Shown one piece after another: positions 9,711-18,318 of a DNA stretch of 64,000 bases (position 1 is its first letter; the number at the start of each line of letters is the position of its first letter). The notes under the pieces are model-generated. The model ran no database searches, was not told the DNA's origin, and saw only the letters and a program-made list of their open reading frames with translations. Made by a program: the position numbers and the translations under genes. This DNA comes from Maritimibacter fusiformis (GTDB lineage Bacteria > Pseudomonadota > Alphaproteobacteria > Rhodobacterales > Rhodobacteraceae), in NCBI RefSeq assembly GCF_008086115.1, contig NZ_VSIY01000005.1, positions 124,001 to 188,000 of the forward strand, written 5' to 3'.

Positions 9711-9926
9711 TCAGGCCTTGTCCTTTTCACCCTTGGGCGTCACGTCCTTGGCGGTGTCGGCGGCGGAATCCTCGATTTCCTTCGAGCCGTCGTCGACGCC
9801 TTTCTTGAACGCGGTGATGCCCTTGCCGACCTCGCCCATCAGGGACGAGACCTTGCCACGGCCGAACAGCACCAGCACCACGACAGCGATCAGAAGAAGG
9901 CCGGGAAGGCCGATATTGTTGAGCAT
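9711..9926 (-). CDS. tatA: Twin-arginine translocase subunit TatA
   Basis: TatA oligomerises to form the Tat protein-conducting pathway. The 71-residue product has the membrane helix (LPGLLLIAVVVLVLFG, residues 7-22), the RGKVSSLMGEVGKGI amphipathic helix with the FGRGK hinge, and a charged tail. The start at 9926 follows an AAGGGAGACGCTTC stretch; a longer frame upstream encodes unrelated residues and is not used. It is the first gene of tatA-tatB-tatC-DUF815. The 143 bp upstream, up to the end of the ABC ATPase gene, would hold the promoter. Confidence 0.95.
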   Translation of the reverse strand: MLNNIGLPGLLLIAVVVLVLFGRGKVSSLMGEVGKGITAFKKGVDDGSKEIEDSAADTAKDVTPKGEKDKA

Positions 9927-10069
9927 GAAGCGTCTCCCTTGCCGGGGCGCGCGCCGCGCCCCGTTCGTTTCGTGCCCCGTATGTATTGATTCCGGCGCCA
10001 AGTTCAAAGCCCCAAAGGGTCGCGGGGCGCAAGAAAATGCCGCCGGGCGGCGCGCGGTCCGCTCGCGGA

Positions 10070-11176
10070 TCAGCCGGCGCGCCTGCGCGCGGGTGATCGG
10101 TCGGTCACCGGAAAGACGAAACAACGGTCGCGCCGGATCGCGATCCAGAGCGGCGTGCCCGGTTTGGGCAGAAACACCGACGGCACGTTGGCGCGCATCT
10201 GCGAGCCGTCAAATTCCATCCGGAACTCGACCAGGCTGTCCTTGCCGATGAAACGCGCCCGCTCGACGATGCCGCGCGCCCAGACGCCGTGTTCGGGGCT
10301 GGGGGCCGGCCCCTGCCCGCCCCGGTCGAAGTCGATCTTGACGTGCTGCGGACGGATCACGATGTCGACCTCGGTGCCATCGGCCTGCCCCGGCGCAAGA
10401 AACTGGCCGAAGGGCGTGTCGGTCAGCGCCCCCTCGACCCGGCCCCGTATCACGTTCACGTCGGAAAAGAACGCCGCCGCCTCGCGGTCGACCGGGGCGT
10501 TGTAGACGTTGTAGGGCGCGCCGCGCTGCACGATCCGGCCGCGCCGCATCAGCGCGATCTCGTCGGCCATGCGCATCGCCTCTTCCGGCTCATGTGTCAC
10601 CAGCAGAACCGCCGCGCCCTCGTCCTTGAGGATCGAGAGCGTTTCGTCGCGGATGCCGTCGCGCAGGCGGTTGTCGAGGCCGGAAAACGGCTCGTCCATC
10701 AGCATGATCTTGGGGCGCGGCGCCAGCGCACGCGCCAGTGCGACGCGTTGTTGTTCGCCGCCGGACAATTCATGCGGAAAGGCGCCCAGAAACCTGACCA
10801 GACCGACCTTGTCCAGAAGCTCGCGCACCCGCAGCCGCTTTTCGGTGCGCGTGCCGCTCAGGCCGAAGGCGATGTTGTCGGCCACGCTCAGATGCGGGAA
10901 CAGCGCGAAATCCTGGAACATCAGCCCGGTGCCGCGCCGTTCCGGCGGCACGAACAGCCCCGGCCCCGCCACGGGTGTGCCGTCGATCCGGATCTCGCCC
11001 TCGTCGGCCCGGTCCACCCCCGCGATGATGCGCAGCGCCGTCGACTTGCCGCAACCCGACGGCCCCAGCAGGCAGGTCACCTGGCCCGGCATCACTTCGA
11101 GCGACAGGTCGTCCACCACCGGCCGCCCGCCGAAGCGGCGGGTGATCGACAAAATCTCGAGCCGTGCTGTCACCAC
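10070..11176 (-). CDS. ABC transporter ATP-binding protein, FbpC-like
   Basis: Cytoplasmic ATPase subunit of an importer, most like the ferric-iron (FbpC/AfuC) class of the CUT1/spermidine/iron group. It has Walker A GPSGCGKST (about residues 37-45), Q-loop MFQDFALF, signature LSGGEQQRVALARAL (about 138-152), Walker B IMLMDEPF and the H-loop VTHE. Residues after about 240 form the C-terminal OB-like regulatory domain (TOBE). No permease or binding-protein gene is adjacent: the neighbours are tatA and a divergent universal stress protein. Its partner subunits must be elsewhere, so the substrate assignment is a family guess. Confidence 0.85.
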   Translation of the reverse strand: MVTARLEILSITRRFGGRPVVDDLSLEVMPGQVTCLLGPSGCGKSTALRIIAGVDRADEGEIRIDGTPVAGPGLFVPPERRGTGLMFQDFALFPHLSVADNIAFGLSGTRTEKRLRVRELLDKVGLVRFLGAFPHELSGGEQQRVALARALAPRPKIMLMDEPFSGLDNRLRDGIRDETLSILKDEGAAVLLVTHEPEEAMRMADEIALMRRGRIVQRGAPYNVYNAPVDREAAAFFSDVNVIRGRVEGALTDTPFGQFLAPGQADGTEVDIVIRPQHVKIDFDRGGQGPAPSPEHGVWARGIVERARFIGKDSLVEFRMEFDGSQMRANVPSVFLPKPGTPLWIAIRRDRCFVFPVTDRSPARRRAG

Positions 11177-11320
11177 CGGGCCGCCTCCGATACCCGAGCG
11201 AAATCATCGGGTGCGATGGGCAATAGCAACCGGTGCGCCTATCGGCAAGGGCGGCATTGGGTCACCTTGCCGCTGGCACCTTCGGCGCACATATGATGCC
11301 TGGCCATGACGGAGACGGAA

Positions 11321-12154
11321 ATGCAGTCCATTCTTGTCGCCAGCGATCTTTCCGAACGCTCTGACAGGGCGGTGCGCCGCGCCATCCGGCTGGCCCGCGA
11401 TCACGGTGCGACCTGCCATGTGCTGCACGTGATCGACCACGACCTGCCCGGCGAACTGGCGGTGCGCTGGCGCGAAGACGCCGGAACGCAACTGGCACGC
11501 TTCCTCTCCGCACTCGATAGCGACGGCGTCGCGCTCAGCCATGAGGTCTGCATCGGCGATCCGCTGCAAGCCATTCCCGAAACGGCCGTCGAACGTGGCG
11601 CCGACCTGGTGGTGCTGGGGCTGCACCGGCCGCGCGCCTTCCTCGACCGGTTGCGCGAAACGACGATGGAACGGGTGGTGCGCCTACTGCGCGCGCCGGT
11701 TCTGCTGGTGCGCAACCCGGCGGGGCATGACTATGAAACCGTGCTTGCCCCGGTCAGCTTTTCGCCCGCCTGCACCGCCGCCTGCCGGGCGGCGCGCGCC
11801 CTGGCGCCCTCCGCGGAGATTCACGCCTTTCACGCGATCCACCTGCCCTATGCCGGCCTGACCGGCGAAAAACCCGGCGGCCCGATGTCGCGCGCCCTGA
11901 TCGCCGAGGCCGAGGCGGCCCGCGACGCCTGGCTTCATCAGGGCGGCCCGGGCCTGGCAGCGGACCGGATCGCGCTGGTCACCGGCGGGCTGCACCAGGT
12001 CATGGCCGATCAAATGGCCAGCCTGCGCCCGGATCTTGTGGCGATCGGCGCCAACACGCGCTTTTCGTTGGCGCCGCACCTGCTTGGCAGTTTTGCCGCC
12101 GAACTGGTGCGCGACCCGCCGACCGACCTGTTGATCGCCTGCCGCAAGACCTGA
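11321..12154 (+). CDS. Tandem-domain universal stress protein
   Basis: Universal stress proteins are cytoplasmic nucleotide-binding proteins linked to survival under growth arrest or oxygen limitation. Two Usp domains are visible in 277 residues: residues 1-140, with SILVASDLSERSD at the start and the first-domain end LVVLGLHRPRAF..APVLLVR, and 145-277, ending DLVAIGANTR..TDLLIAC. The glycine-rich ATP-binding motif (G-2X-G-9X-G-S/T) is only partly conserved. I prefer ATG 11321 because GGAGACGGA precedes it; an ATG at 11306 adds five residues. It is divergent from the FbpC-like gene. No clear FNR-type palindrome was found in the 144 bp between them. Confidence 0.85.
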   Translation: MQSILVASDLSERSDRAVRRAIRLARDHGATCHVLHVIDHDLPGELAVRWREDAGTQLARFLSALDSDGVALSHEVCIGDPLQAIPETAVERGADLVVLGLHRPRAFLDRLRETTMERVVRLLRAPVLLVRNPAGHDYETVLAPVSFSPACTAACRAARALAPSAEIHAFHAIHLPYAGLTGEKPGGPMSRALIAEAEAARDAWLHQGGPGLAADRIALVTGGLHQVMADQMASLRPDLVAIGANTRFSLAPHLLGSFAAELVRDPPTDLLIACRKT

Positions 12155-12170
12155 CCGGACCCGCCGCCGC

Positions 12171-13352
12171 TCAGCCCTTGGTCACGTCGTGGTCATAGAT
12201 CCAGTCGTATTGCCCCAGCACGAACTCGGGCCGCACCGCGCCGGCCAGCCGCAGCGCGCCGAACCCCAGCGCCTTGGCCAGCGGATTCTTGAGGTGATAG
12301 TTGCGCGCGTTGTTGTTGGCCGCCTCGATCACCCGTTCGACCCGAAGCTGGCGGCGGGCCTGGTAGAGTGCCGGACCATCCGTCATCCCCTTGTCGTCGA
12401 GGCACTCGGCCAGCACCCAGGCATCTTCCAGCGCCATCACCGCGCCCTGCGCCAGGAACGGCAGCGTCGGATGCGCGGCATCGCCCAGGATCGCGGCGGG
12501 ACCGCGATGCCAGGTTCGCGCGACCGGATGCCTGAACAAGCCCCAGACATGCACCTTGTCGGCCTGCGACAGAAGGCTCTGCGCCTCGGAGCCGAAACCG
12601 GCGAAGGCACGGCGCAGGTTGTCGGGATCGTCGCGATTGAACCAGCCTTCCTCGGCCCACTCGGTCCGCTCTTCGACCGCGACCAGGTTGATCAGGCTGC
12701 CCCCGCGCAGCGGATAGCTGACCATGTGCCGCTTTGGTCCCATCCGCACGACCGCCTCGGCCGCTTCGGTGCCATCGCCCGGCACCAGCGCGCGCCAGGC
12801 CACCATGCCGGTGAAGAACGGCGCGCGGGCCTCTGTCGGGCTGCCCTCGATCGCATCGCGGACTTTTGAATGCAATCCATCGGCCCCGACCAGGAACGGC
12901 GCTTCGCGCAACCCCTGCCCTTCGACCTCGACAAAGGCGCCGGCCTGGCCGATGTCGACGCGAGTTACCCGGGCGCAGGTTTCGACCTTGACCCCCGCCG
13001 CCACGGCCGCCTGGTGCAGGATGTCGATCAGATCGGCGCGATGGAACAGAAGGAACGTCTGGGCCGGACGCAGATAGCCCACGTCCATGCGGATCACGTC
13101 GCGCCCGGTGATGCCGTCGACCAGCCGCACCGCGCGATTGCGCATCGCGCGGTTGCGCGCCTCGCCGCCCAGCCCCAGCGCGTCCAGCACCGCAACGCCA
13201 TTCGGGCTGAGCTGGATGCCGGCGCCGACCTCGGCGATCCGGCCCGCCTGCTCCAGCACAGTGACCTCGGCGCCGCGCTGCGCCAGGGCGGTGGCTGCCG
13301 TAAATCCACCCAGCCCACCGCCGAGCACGGTGATCTTCTGTCCGTCCAGCAT
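12171..13352 (-). CDS. FAD-dependent monooxygenase (salicylate hydroxylase-like)
   Basis: Class A flavoprotein hydroxylase that would use NAD(P)H and oxygen to hydroxylate an aromatic or similar substrate; the substrate is not deducible. The 393-residue protein has the Rossmann fingerprint VLGGGLGGFTAATAL (about residues 8-22), the DG motif VGADGLHSKVR (about 157-167) and the GD motif AAILGDAAHPTLPFLAQG (about 280-297). The start at 13352 is preceded by GGAAGG; an ATG at 13403 would lie inside the dksA terminator region. No aromatic-degradation genes neighbour it. A strong terminator separates it from dksA, so it needs its own promoter. Confidence 0.83.
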   Translation of the reverse strand: MLDGQKITVLGGGLGGFTAATALAQRGAEVTVLEQAGRIAEVGAGIQLSPNGVAVLDALGLGGEARNRAMRNRAVRLVDGITGRDVIRMDVGYLRPAQTFLLFHRADLIDILHQAAVAAGVKVETCARVTRVDIGQAGAFVEVEGQGLREAPFLVGADGLHSKVRDAIEGSPTEARAPFFTGMVAWRALVPGDGTEAAEAVVRMGPKRHMVSYPLRGGSLINLVAVEERTEWAEEGWFNRDDPDNLRRAFAGFGSEAQSLLSQADKVHVWGLFRHPVARTWHRGPAAILGDAAHPTLPFLAQGAVMALEDAWVLAECLDDKGMTDGPALYQARRQLRVERVIEAANNNARNYHLKNPLAKALGFGALRLAGAVRPEFVLGQYDWIYDHDVTKG

Positions 13353-13381
13353 TGGCCTTCCCCTTTGCCCGATCCAAGACG

Positions 13382-13410
13382 AAAAACGCCGGGGCGTCAC
13401 CACCCCGGCG
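13382..13410 (-). terminator. Intrinsic terminator after dksA
   Basis: On the minus strand CGCCGGGG (13410-13403) pairs perfectly with CCCCGGCG (13394-13387) across an 8-nt loop and is followed at once by five T (complement of AAAAA at 13382-13386). It sits 37 bp after the dksA stop and 30 bp before the monooxygenase start. Confidence 0.85.
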
Positions 13411-13446
13411 CCTCACATCGGCGTGAGCGTTCGTTTCAAACGCGGC

Positions 13447-13923
13447 TCAGTCGTCGCGGTGAACCTTCTCGCGGCGCTCGTGGCGCTCCTGCGCCTCGAG
13501 GCTGAGGGTCGCGATCGGGCGCGCGTCCAGCCGCTTGAGAGAGATCGGTTCGCCGGTCTCCTCGCAATAGCCGTATTCGCCAACTTCGATCCGGCGCAGC
13601 GCGCTGTCGATCTTGGCCACCAGCTTGCGCTGGCGGTCACGGGTGCGCAGTTCCAGCGCCCGGTCGGTTTCCTCGCTGGCGCGGTCGGCGATGTCGGGGA
13701 TGTTGCGGGTGGCTTTCTGAAGCTCCTCGATGGTGTTCTTGCTGTCACCGAGCAATTCAGACTTCCACTTCAGAAGCTTGCGCCGAAAATATTCCAACTG
13801 GCGCGCGTTCATGAACGGTTCATCCTCGGCTGGGGTGTAGTCCTCGGGGAGGAAGACCTCTGCTTTCATCCCTGGCTCCTTGTGCTCGCCGGCGGCCGAA
13901 ATGTCAGTGGCGCTCTCAGCCAT
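13447..13923 (-). CDS. dksA: RNA polymerase-binding transcription factor DksA
   Basis: DksA inserts a coiled-coil into the RNA polymerase secondary channel and, with ppGpp, reprograms transcription during starvation. The coiled-coil tip motif PDIADRASEETD keeps the key Asp and Ala. The C-terminal globular domain reads YCEETGEPI..RRL-type sequence, with only one cysteine where the classical protein has four, so no standard zinc finger can form. Single-Cys DksA is known in this bacterial group. Two starts are plausible: 13923 (SD GGAGG, 158 residues) and 13869 (SD AAGGAG, 140 residues, beginning MKAEVFLP, which matches typical family starts better). The gene is monocistronic. Confidence 0.93.
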   Translation of the reverse strand: MAESATDISAAGEHKEPGMKAEVFLPEDYTPAEDEPFMNARQLEYFRRKLLKWKSELLGDSKNTIEELQKATRNIPDIADRASEETDRALELRTRDRQRKLVAKIDSALRRIEVGEYGYCEETGEPISLKRLDARPIATLSLEAQERHERREKVHRDD

Positions 13924-14158
13924 CCGGTATCCTCCTGCGCGCTCCTTTAGACCACTGATAGCGGGTTGTCACTAGGCAAAGCGCAGCGAAAGGGCGGCAT
14001 TCGCGCGCAGGCGGCAGGTCGTTCCGGCGCCAGGAAAATGATCTCACGATAACCGTGGTTTCGCCCATTCCTGTGCCGCCGATTGCGCGCCGCCCCTGCC
14101 CCTTGCCTTCCGCCCGCGCGCTGATTACCCAAGTGCGAACCAACATGGGAGGCCGGAC

Positions 14159-15004
14159 ATGGCATCGCGTTTCGACGGCACCGAAAGCTACGTCGCCACC
14201 GACGATCTGAAGGTCGCGGTGAACGCCGCGGTGACGCTGGAGCGTCCGCTGCTGGTCAAGGGCGAACCCGGCACCGGCAAGACCGAACTGGCCCGCCAGG
14301 TCGCCGCCGCGCTGAATACGCCGATCATCGAATGGCACATCAAGTCGACCACCCGCGCCCAGCAGGGGCTTTATGAATACGATGCCGTCAGCCGGCTGCG
14401 CGACAGCCAGCTGGGCGACGAGCGCGTGCATGACGTGGCCAACTACATCAAGCGCGGCAAGCTCTGGCAGGCGTTCGAGGCCGACCGGCGCGTGGTCTTG
14501 CTGATCGACGAGGTCGACAAGGCCGATATCGAATTTCCCAACGACCTGTTGCAGGAACTCGACCGGATGGAGTTTCACGTCTACGAGACCGGCGAAACCA
14601 TCCGCGCCCGCCATCGCCCGATCGTCATCATCACCTCGAACAACGAAAAGGAATTGCCCGACGCGTTTTTGCGGCGGTGCTTTTTCCACTACATCCGGTT
14701 TCCCGACATCGAGACCCTCAAGCGCATCGTCGAGGTGCACCACCCCGGCATCAAGGACCAGTTGCTGACCACCGCGCTGACGCAATTCTACGAGATCCGC
14801 GAACAGGCGGGGCTGAAGAAAAAGCCCTCGACCTCCGAGGTGCTCGACTGGCTGAAACTGCTCCTGGCCGAAGACATGGACGCCAAAGACCTCAAGCGCG
14901 ACGCGGCCACGGCGCTGCCGAAACTGCACGGCGCGCTGCTCAAGAACGAACAGGACGTTCACCTGTTCGAACGGCTGGCATTCATGGCGCGGCGCGAGCG
15001 GTAA
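14159..15004 (+). CDS. MoxR-family AAA+ ATPase
   Basis: MoxR ATPases act as chaperones, usually with a von Willebrand factor A partner, in assembly of metalloenzymes or membrane complexes. The 281-residue protein has Walker A VKGEPGTGKTEL (about residues 32-43), Walker B VVLLIDEVDKAD (about 109-120), sensor 1 VIITSNNEKELPD, and an arginine-finger region FLRRCFFHYI. The VWA/CoxE-like partner is about 2 kb downstream on the same strand (17079), separated by a DUF2927 lipoprotein and a small membrane protein. Start at 14159 follows GGGAGGCCGGAC. Confidence 0.9.
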   Translation: MASRFDGTESYVATDDLKVAVNAAVTLERPLLVKGEPGTGKTELARQVAAALNTPIIEWHIKSTTRAQQGLYEYDAVSRLRDSQLGDERVHDVANYIKRGKLWQAFEADRRVVLLIDEVDKADIEFPNDLLQELDRMEFHVYETGETIRARHRPIVIITSNNEKELPDAFLRRCFFHYIRFPDIETLKRIVEVHHPGIKDQLLTTALTQFYEIREQAGLKKKPSTSEVLDWLKLLLAEDMDAKDLKRDAATALPKLHGALLKNEQDVHLFERLAFMARRER

Positions 15005-15428
15005 CGCGGCCCGACTTCCTGTTACGAACCGTTCGGGGCCATAGTCTCACCACGCCTCAATCTCGCCACATTCGATAACCGCGATTAGTGGCGCTCGCCC
15101 AATACGTCACCACATCTAGCTACGATACTGTTTCGCAACCGAAAACAGCCCGTTTTCTGCCGCAATTCAGTCCCAATTCGCTTTCGTCGAATCGAAATAA
15201 CGCCTACCCCTGAACTGGCCTGGGGGGGCGCAAGAACGGCGAGGACGTGTTGTTTTGGGAGACAATACGAACATTTCCGCCCGCGCGATGATCCGTGCGG
15301 ATCGGCCCCGGTTGCTCCAGAAATGGTCGGCCAAGTCACGCTATCGCGGCCCTGCCGGTCCGAATGCGGTTGGCCGGATGTCGCTTGCGCGCAGGCAGGG
15401 TTCACCAATTTCCGGCAAGGGGCGCTCA
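15005..15428. other. Intergenic region before the DUF2927 lipoprotein
   Basis: 424 bp with no convincing gene. The first 230 bp are noticeably more AT-rich than the surroundings and contain the near-palindrome TTTCGTCGAATCGAAA at about 15183-15198. An open frame continues upstream of the lipoprotein start to 15255 but does not look like protein; the lipoprotein signal begins at 15429. A promoter for the lipoprotein gene is likely here, but I could not assign boxes. Confidence 0.5.
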
Positions 15429-16817
15429 ATGGTGGGACACAAGTTGATCGTGGGGGCGATCGCGATCCTGGGGCTGGCGGGCTGTGCAGCAGACCTGCCG
15501 CAAGGGGAAGTGACGGCACGCGATGTGACGTCACGGCAGGTCACTTTGCCGGCGGAGCTTCCGCCGATGAAGGCCTTCGCCAGCTCCAGGATCGAAGCGC
15601 CCACCCGGCCCAACGGCGAAATCGCCGGCGATTTCCTCGACCTCGCCTTCCAGTTGGAAAGCGGCCGCAGCCTGCCGGTGCTCAGCCGCTTCGAAGGCCC
15701 GGTGACCATCGCCGTCACCGGCCGCGCGCCCGCCGCGCTTGGCACCGATCTCGACCGGCTGCTCCGGCGTCTGAGGATCGAGGCCGGCATCGACATTCGC
15801 CGCACCGAGACCGGCCCGGCGTCGATCACGCTCGAGGTCGTGACCAAGAGCGCGCTGCAACGCGCGGTGCCGGGGGCGGCCTGCTTCGTCGCGCCGAACG
15901 TGTCGAGTTGGGCGGAATACAAGGCCGCGCGGCGCACCGCCCAGACCGACTGGACCCGGCTGCGCGAACGCACCCGCATGGCCGTCTTCATCCCCGGCGA
16001 TGTCAGCCCGCAGGAAATGCGCGATTGCCTGCACGAAGAGGTCGCCCAGGCGCTCGGCCCGGTCAACGACCTCTACCGGCTGTCGGATTCGGTCTTCAAC
16101 GACGACAATTTCCACACCGTCCTGACCGGCTTCGACATGCTGGTGCTGCGCGCCTACTACGCGCCGGAACTGCGTTCGGGCATGACCCGCACCGATGTTG
16201 CCGCGCGCCTGCCCGCGATCCTGTCGCGGCTCAACCCCGCCGGCGGCTACGGCGTGCCGCAGCCGGTGGCCCCGACCCCCGTGGCCTGGAAAGAGGCGAT
16301 CGAAACGGCGCTCGGCGGACGGGAGTCGACCACCGTGCGGCGCGAGGCGGCCGGGCGCGCGGTGTCCATCGCCCGTGCCCAGGGCTGGCACGACACGCGG
16401 CTGGCGTTCTCGCTGTTCGCGCTGGGGCGTCTGAACCTCGGGGTCAATTCCGACATCGCGCTGGCCTCGTTCCGTGAGGCCGAGACGATTTATCGCACGG
16501 CACCCGGCACCGCGCTTCAGGCCGCGCACATGGGCGTCCAGCTTGCCGCGCACGCCCTGTCGCTGGGCAATGCCGAAACCGCAATTCGTATTGCCGACAG
16601 TCACTTGGCGACCGTTTCAAAGGCCCAGAACGCGGTGCTTCTGTCGACGCTCATGATGATCAAGGCCGAGGCGCTGGACCATCTGGGCCGCGTCCACGAG
16701 GCGCAGCTTGTGCGCCTCGACTCGCTGGGCTGGGCGCGCTATGGCTTCGGGTCTGAGGCCGAGGTCGGCGCGCGGCTGATCGAGATCGCGGCGATCGCAC
16801 CGGGCGGCCGCATCTGA
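15429..16817 (+). CDS. DUF2927 domain-containing lipoprotein
   Basis: Predicted exported lipoprotein of 462 residues, function unknown. The chosen start (MVGHKLIVGAIAILGLAGC) gives a signal peptide with a textbook lipobox LAGC at residues 17-20, so the mature protein should be lipidated; AAGGGG precedes the ATG. The central region (about residues 90-290) corresponds to the DUF2927 family and includes the acidic motif LHEEVAQALGPVNDLYRLSDSVFNDDNFH, reminiscent of a metal-site region. The C-terminal 150 residues look helical and TPR-like. It sits between the MoxR ATPase and its VWA partner, which hints at a shared pathway, but this is only context. Confidence 0.8.
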   Translation: MVGHKLIVGAIAILGLAGCAADLPQGEVTARDVTSRQVTLPAELPPMKAFASSRIEAPTRPNGEIAGDFLDLAFQLESGRSLPVLSRFEGPVTIAVTGRAPAALGTDLDRLLRRLRIEAGIDIRRTETGPASITLEVVTKSALQRAVPGAACFVAPNVSSWAEYKAARRTAQTDWTRLRERTRMAVFIPGDVSPQEMRDCLHEEVAQALGPVNDLYRLSDSVFNDDNFHTVLTGFDMLVLRAYYAPELRSGMTRTDVAARLPAILSRLNPAGGYGVPQPVAPTPVAWKEAIETALGGRESTTVRREAAGRAVSIARAQGWHDTRLAFSLFALGRLNLGVNSDIALASFREAETIYRTAPGTALQAAHMGVQLAAHALSLGNAETAIRIADSHLATVSKAQNAVLLSTLMMIKAEALDHLGRVHEAQLVRLDSLGWARYGFGSEAEVGARLIEIAAIAPGGRI

Positions 16818-16844
16818 CGGGGGAAGGCCCCCGAGGGGGTCTGG

Positions 16845-17006
16845 ATGGTCATCATTGCCTTCGCCGTCATCGGCGCCCTGATCGGTGGTTTCACCGCACG
16901 CTCGCGCGGCGGCAAGGGGCTGGATATCGCGCAATACGCAGCATCCTACGCGCTGGCCTTCGGCATCGTCGGGCTGTTCATCACGGTGTTTCTGACCCGC
17001 GGCTGA
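16845..17006 (+). CDS. Small 53-residue membrane protein
   Basis: Short ORF in the gap between the lipoprotein and VWA genes. The product has two hydrophobic segments, VIIAFAVIGALIGGF (residues 2-16) and YALAFGIVGLFITVFL (about 35-50), joined by a basic loop, suggesting a hairpin of two membrane helices. The ATG at 16845 has GAGGGGG about 8 bp upstream. Same-strand spacing (27 bp after the lipoprotein stop, 72 bp before the VWA start) suits an operon member. Homologues are unknown to me; the coding call rests on the membrane pattern, the ribosome-binding site and fit in the gap. Confidence 0.65.
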   Translation: MVIIAFAVIGALIGGFTARSRGGKGLDIAQYAASYALAFGIVGLFITVFLTRG

Positions 17007-17078
17007 CCCGGCACCCCGCCTGCCCTTGCCCGCCCGGCCCCGATCTGCAACATCTGGGCCAAAGCCAAAGGCCCGCCC

Positions 17079-18263
17079 ATGTTCCTGTCGTTCTTCGAAA
17101 CCCTGCGCGCCAACAAGGTGCCGGTGTCCTTGCGCGAATTCCTCTCGTTTCTCGAGGCGATGCGCGCGGGGCTGGTGACCTATGATGTCGAGGGTTTCTA
17201 CTACCTCGCCCGCGCCGCGATGGTGAAGGACGAGCGCAACATCGACAAGTTCGACCGCGCCTTCGCGCAGGCCTTCGACGGGCTTGAGGCGATCAGCCTG
17301 GAACAGGTGCTGGAGGCGGTCGACCTGCCCGTCGACTGGCTGAAAAAGATGGCCGAAAAGCACCTGAGCGACGCCGAAAAGGCCGAGATCGAGGCGCTGG
17401 GCGGGTTCGACAAGCTGATGGAGACACTGCGCGAGCGGCTGAAGGAACAGCAAGGGCGCCACCAGGGCGGCTCGAAATGGATCGGCACCGCCGGCACCTC
17501 GCCGTTCGGCGCCTATGGCTACAACCCCGAAGGCGTGCGCATCGGGCAGGACAAATCCCGCCACCGGCGCGCGGTCAAGGTCTGGGACAAGCGCGAGTTT
17601 CGCAATCTCGACGACTCGGTCGAGCTTGGCACCCGCAACATAAAGGTGGCCCTGAAACGCCTGCGCAACTGGGCGCGCGACGGGGCGCACGAGGAGCTTG
17701 ACCTCGACGGCACCATCCGCGCCACCGCCGAGCACGGCTATCTCGACGTGAAAACCCGCCCCGAGCGGCGCAACGCGGTCAAAGTGCTGCTGTTCCTCGA
17801 TGTCGGCGGCTCGATGGACCCGCATATCAAGGTGGTCGAAGAGCTGTTTTCGGCCGCCCGGGCCGAGTTCAAGCACCTCGAATATTACTATTTCCACAAT
17901 TGCCTCTACGAAGGCGTATGGCGCGACAACCGGCGGCGCTGGAGCGAGCAGACCCCGACCTGGGACGTGCTGCATACATACGGCTCCGACTACAAGGCGA
18001 TCTTCGTGGGCGATGCGGCGATGAGCCCTTACGAGGTCGCCATGCCCGGCGGCGCGAACGAGCACTGGAACGCCGAGTCCGGGGCCACCTGGCTTGCCCG
18101 CGCCCGCGACCAGTGGCCCGACAACCTGTGGATCAACCCGCTGCCGGAACACCACTGGCGCTACACCCAATCCATCGGCATGATCGCCGATCTGTTCGAG
18201 GGCCGCATGGTGCCGATGACGCTGGAGGGGATCGACCGCGGCATGCGCGAACTGGGGCGGTAG
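17079..18263 (+). CDS. VWA domain-containing CoxE-like protein
   Basis: Partner type for MoxR ATPases. The 394-residue protein has an N-terminal helical region (residues 1-130), a Gly/basic middle, and a C-terminal VWA domain from about residue 225. The metal-ion-dependent adhesion site reads DVGGSMD rather than the canonical DxSxS, so the middle serine is replaced by glycine. The matching MoxR gene is at 14159-15004 on the same strand. CoxE was named from carbon monoxide dehydrogenase clusters, but no cox genes are present here, so only a general chaperone-like role is inferred. Confidence 0.87.
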   Translation: MFLSFFETLRANKVPVSLREFLSFLEAMRAGLVTYDVEGFYYLARAAMVKDERNIDKFDRAFAQAFDGLEAISLEQVLEAVDLPVDWLKKMAEKHLSDAEKAEIEALGGFDKLMETLRERLKEQQGRHQGGSKWIGTAGTSPFGAYGYNPEGVRIGQDKSRHRRAVKVWDKREFRNLDDSVELGTRNIKVALKRLRNWARDGAHEELDLDGTIRATAEHGYLDVKTRPERRNAVKVLLFLDVGGSMDPHIKVVEELFSAARAEFKHLEYYYFHNCLYEGVWRDNRRRWSEQTPTWDVLHTYGSDYKAIFVGDAAMSPYEVAMPGGANEHWNAESGATWLARARDQWPDNLWINPLPEHHWRYTQSIGMIADLFEGRMVPMTLEGIDRGMRELGR

Positions 18264-18318
18264 CGGCGGAACCGCGGCGCCAAAACGAATAAACCCTGAT
18301 GCAGGAAAGTCCGGCCCG

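Noticed and set aside
11177-11320. FNR/FixK-type palindrome before the universal stress gene
   Set aside because: No TTGAT-N4-ATCAA-like sequence is present in the divergent region.
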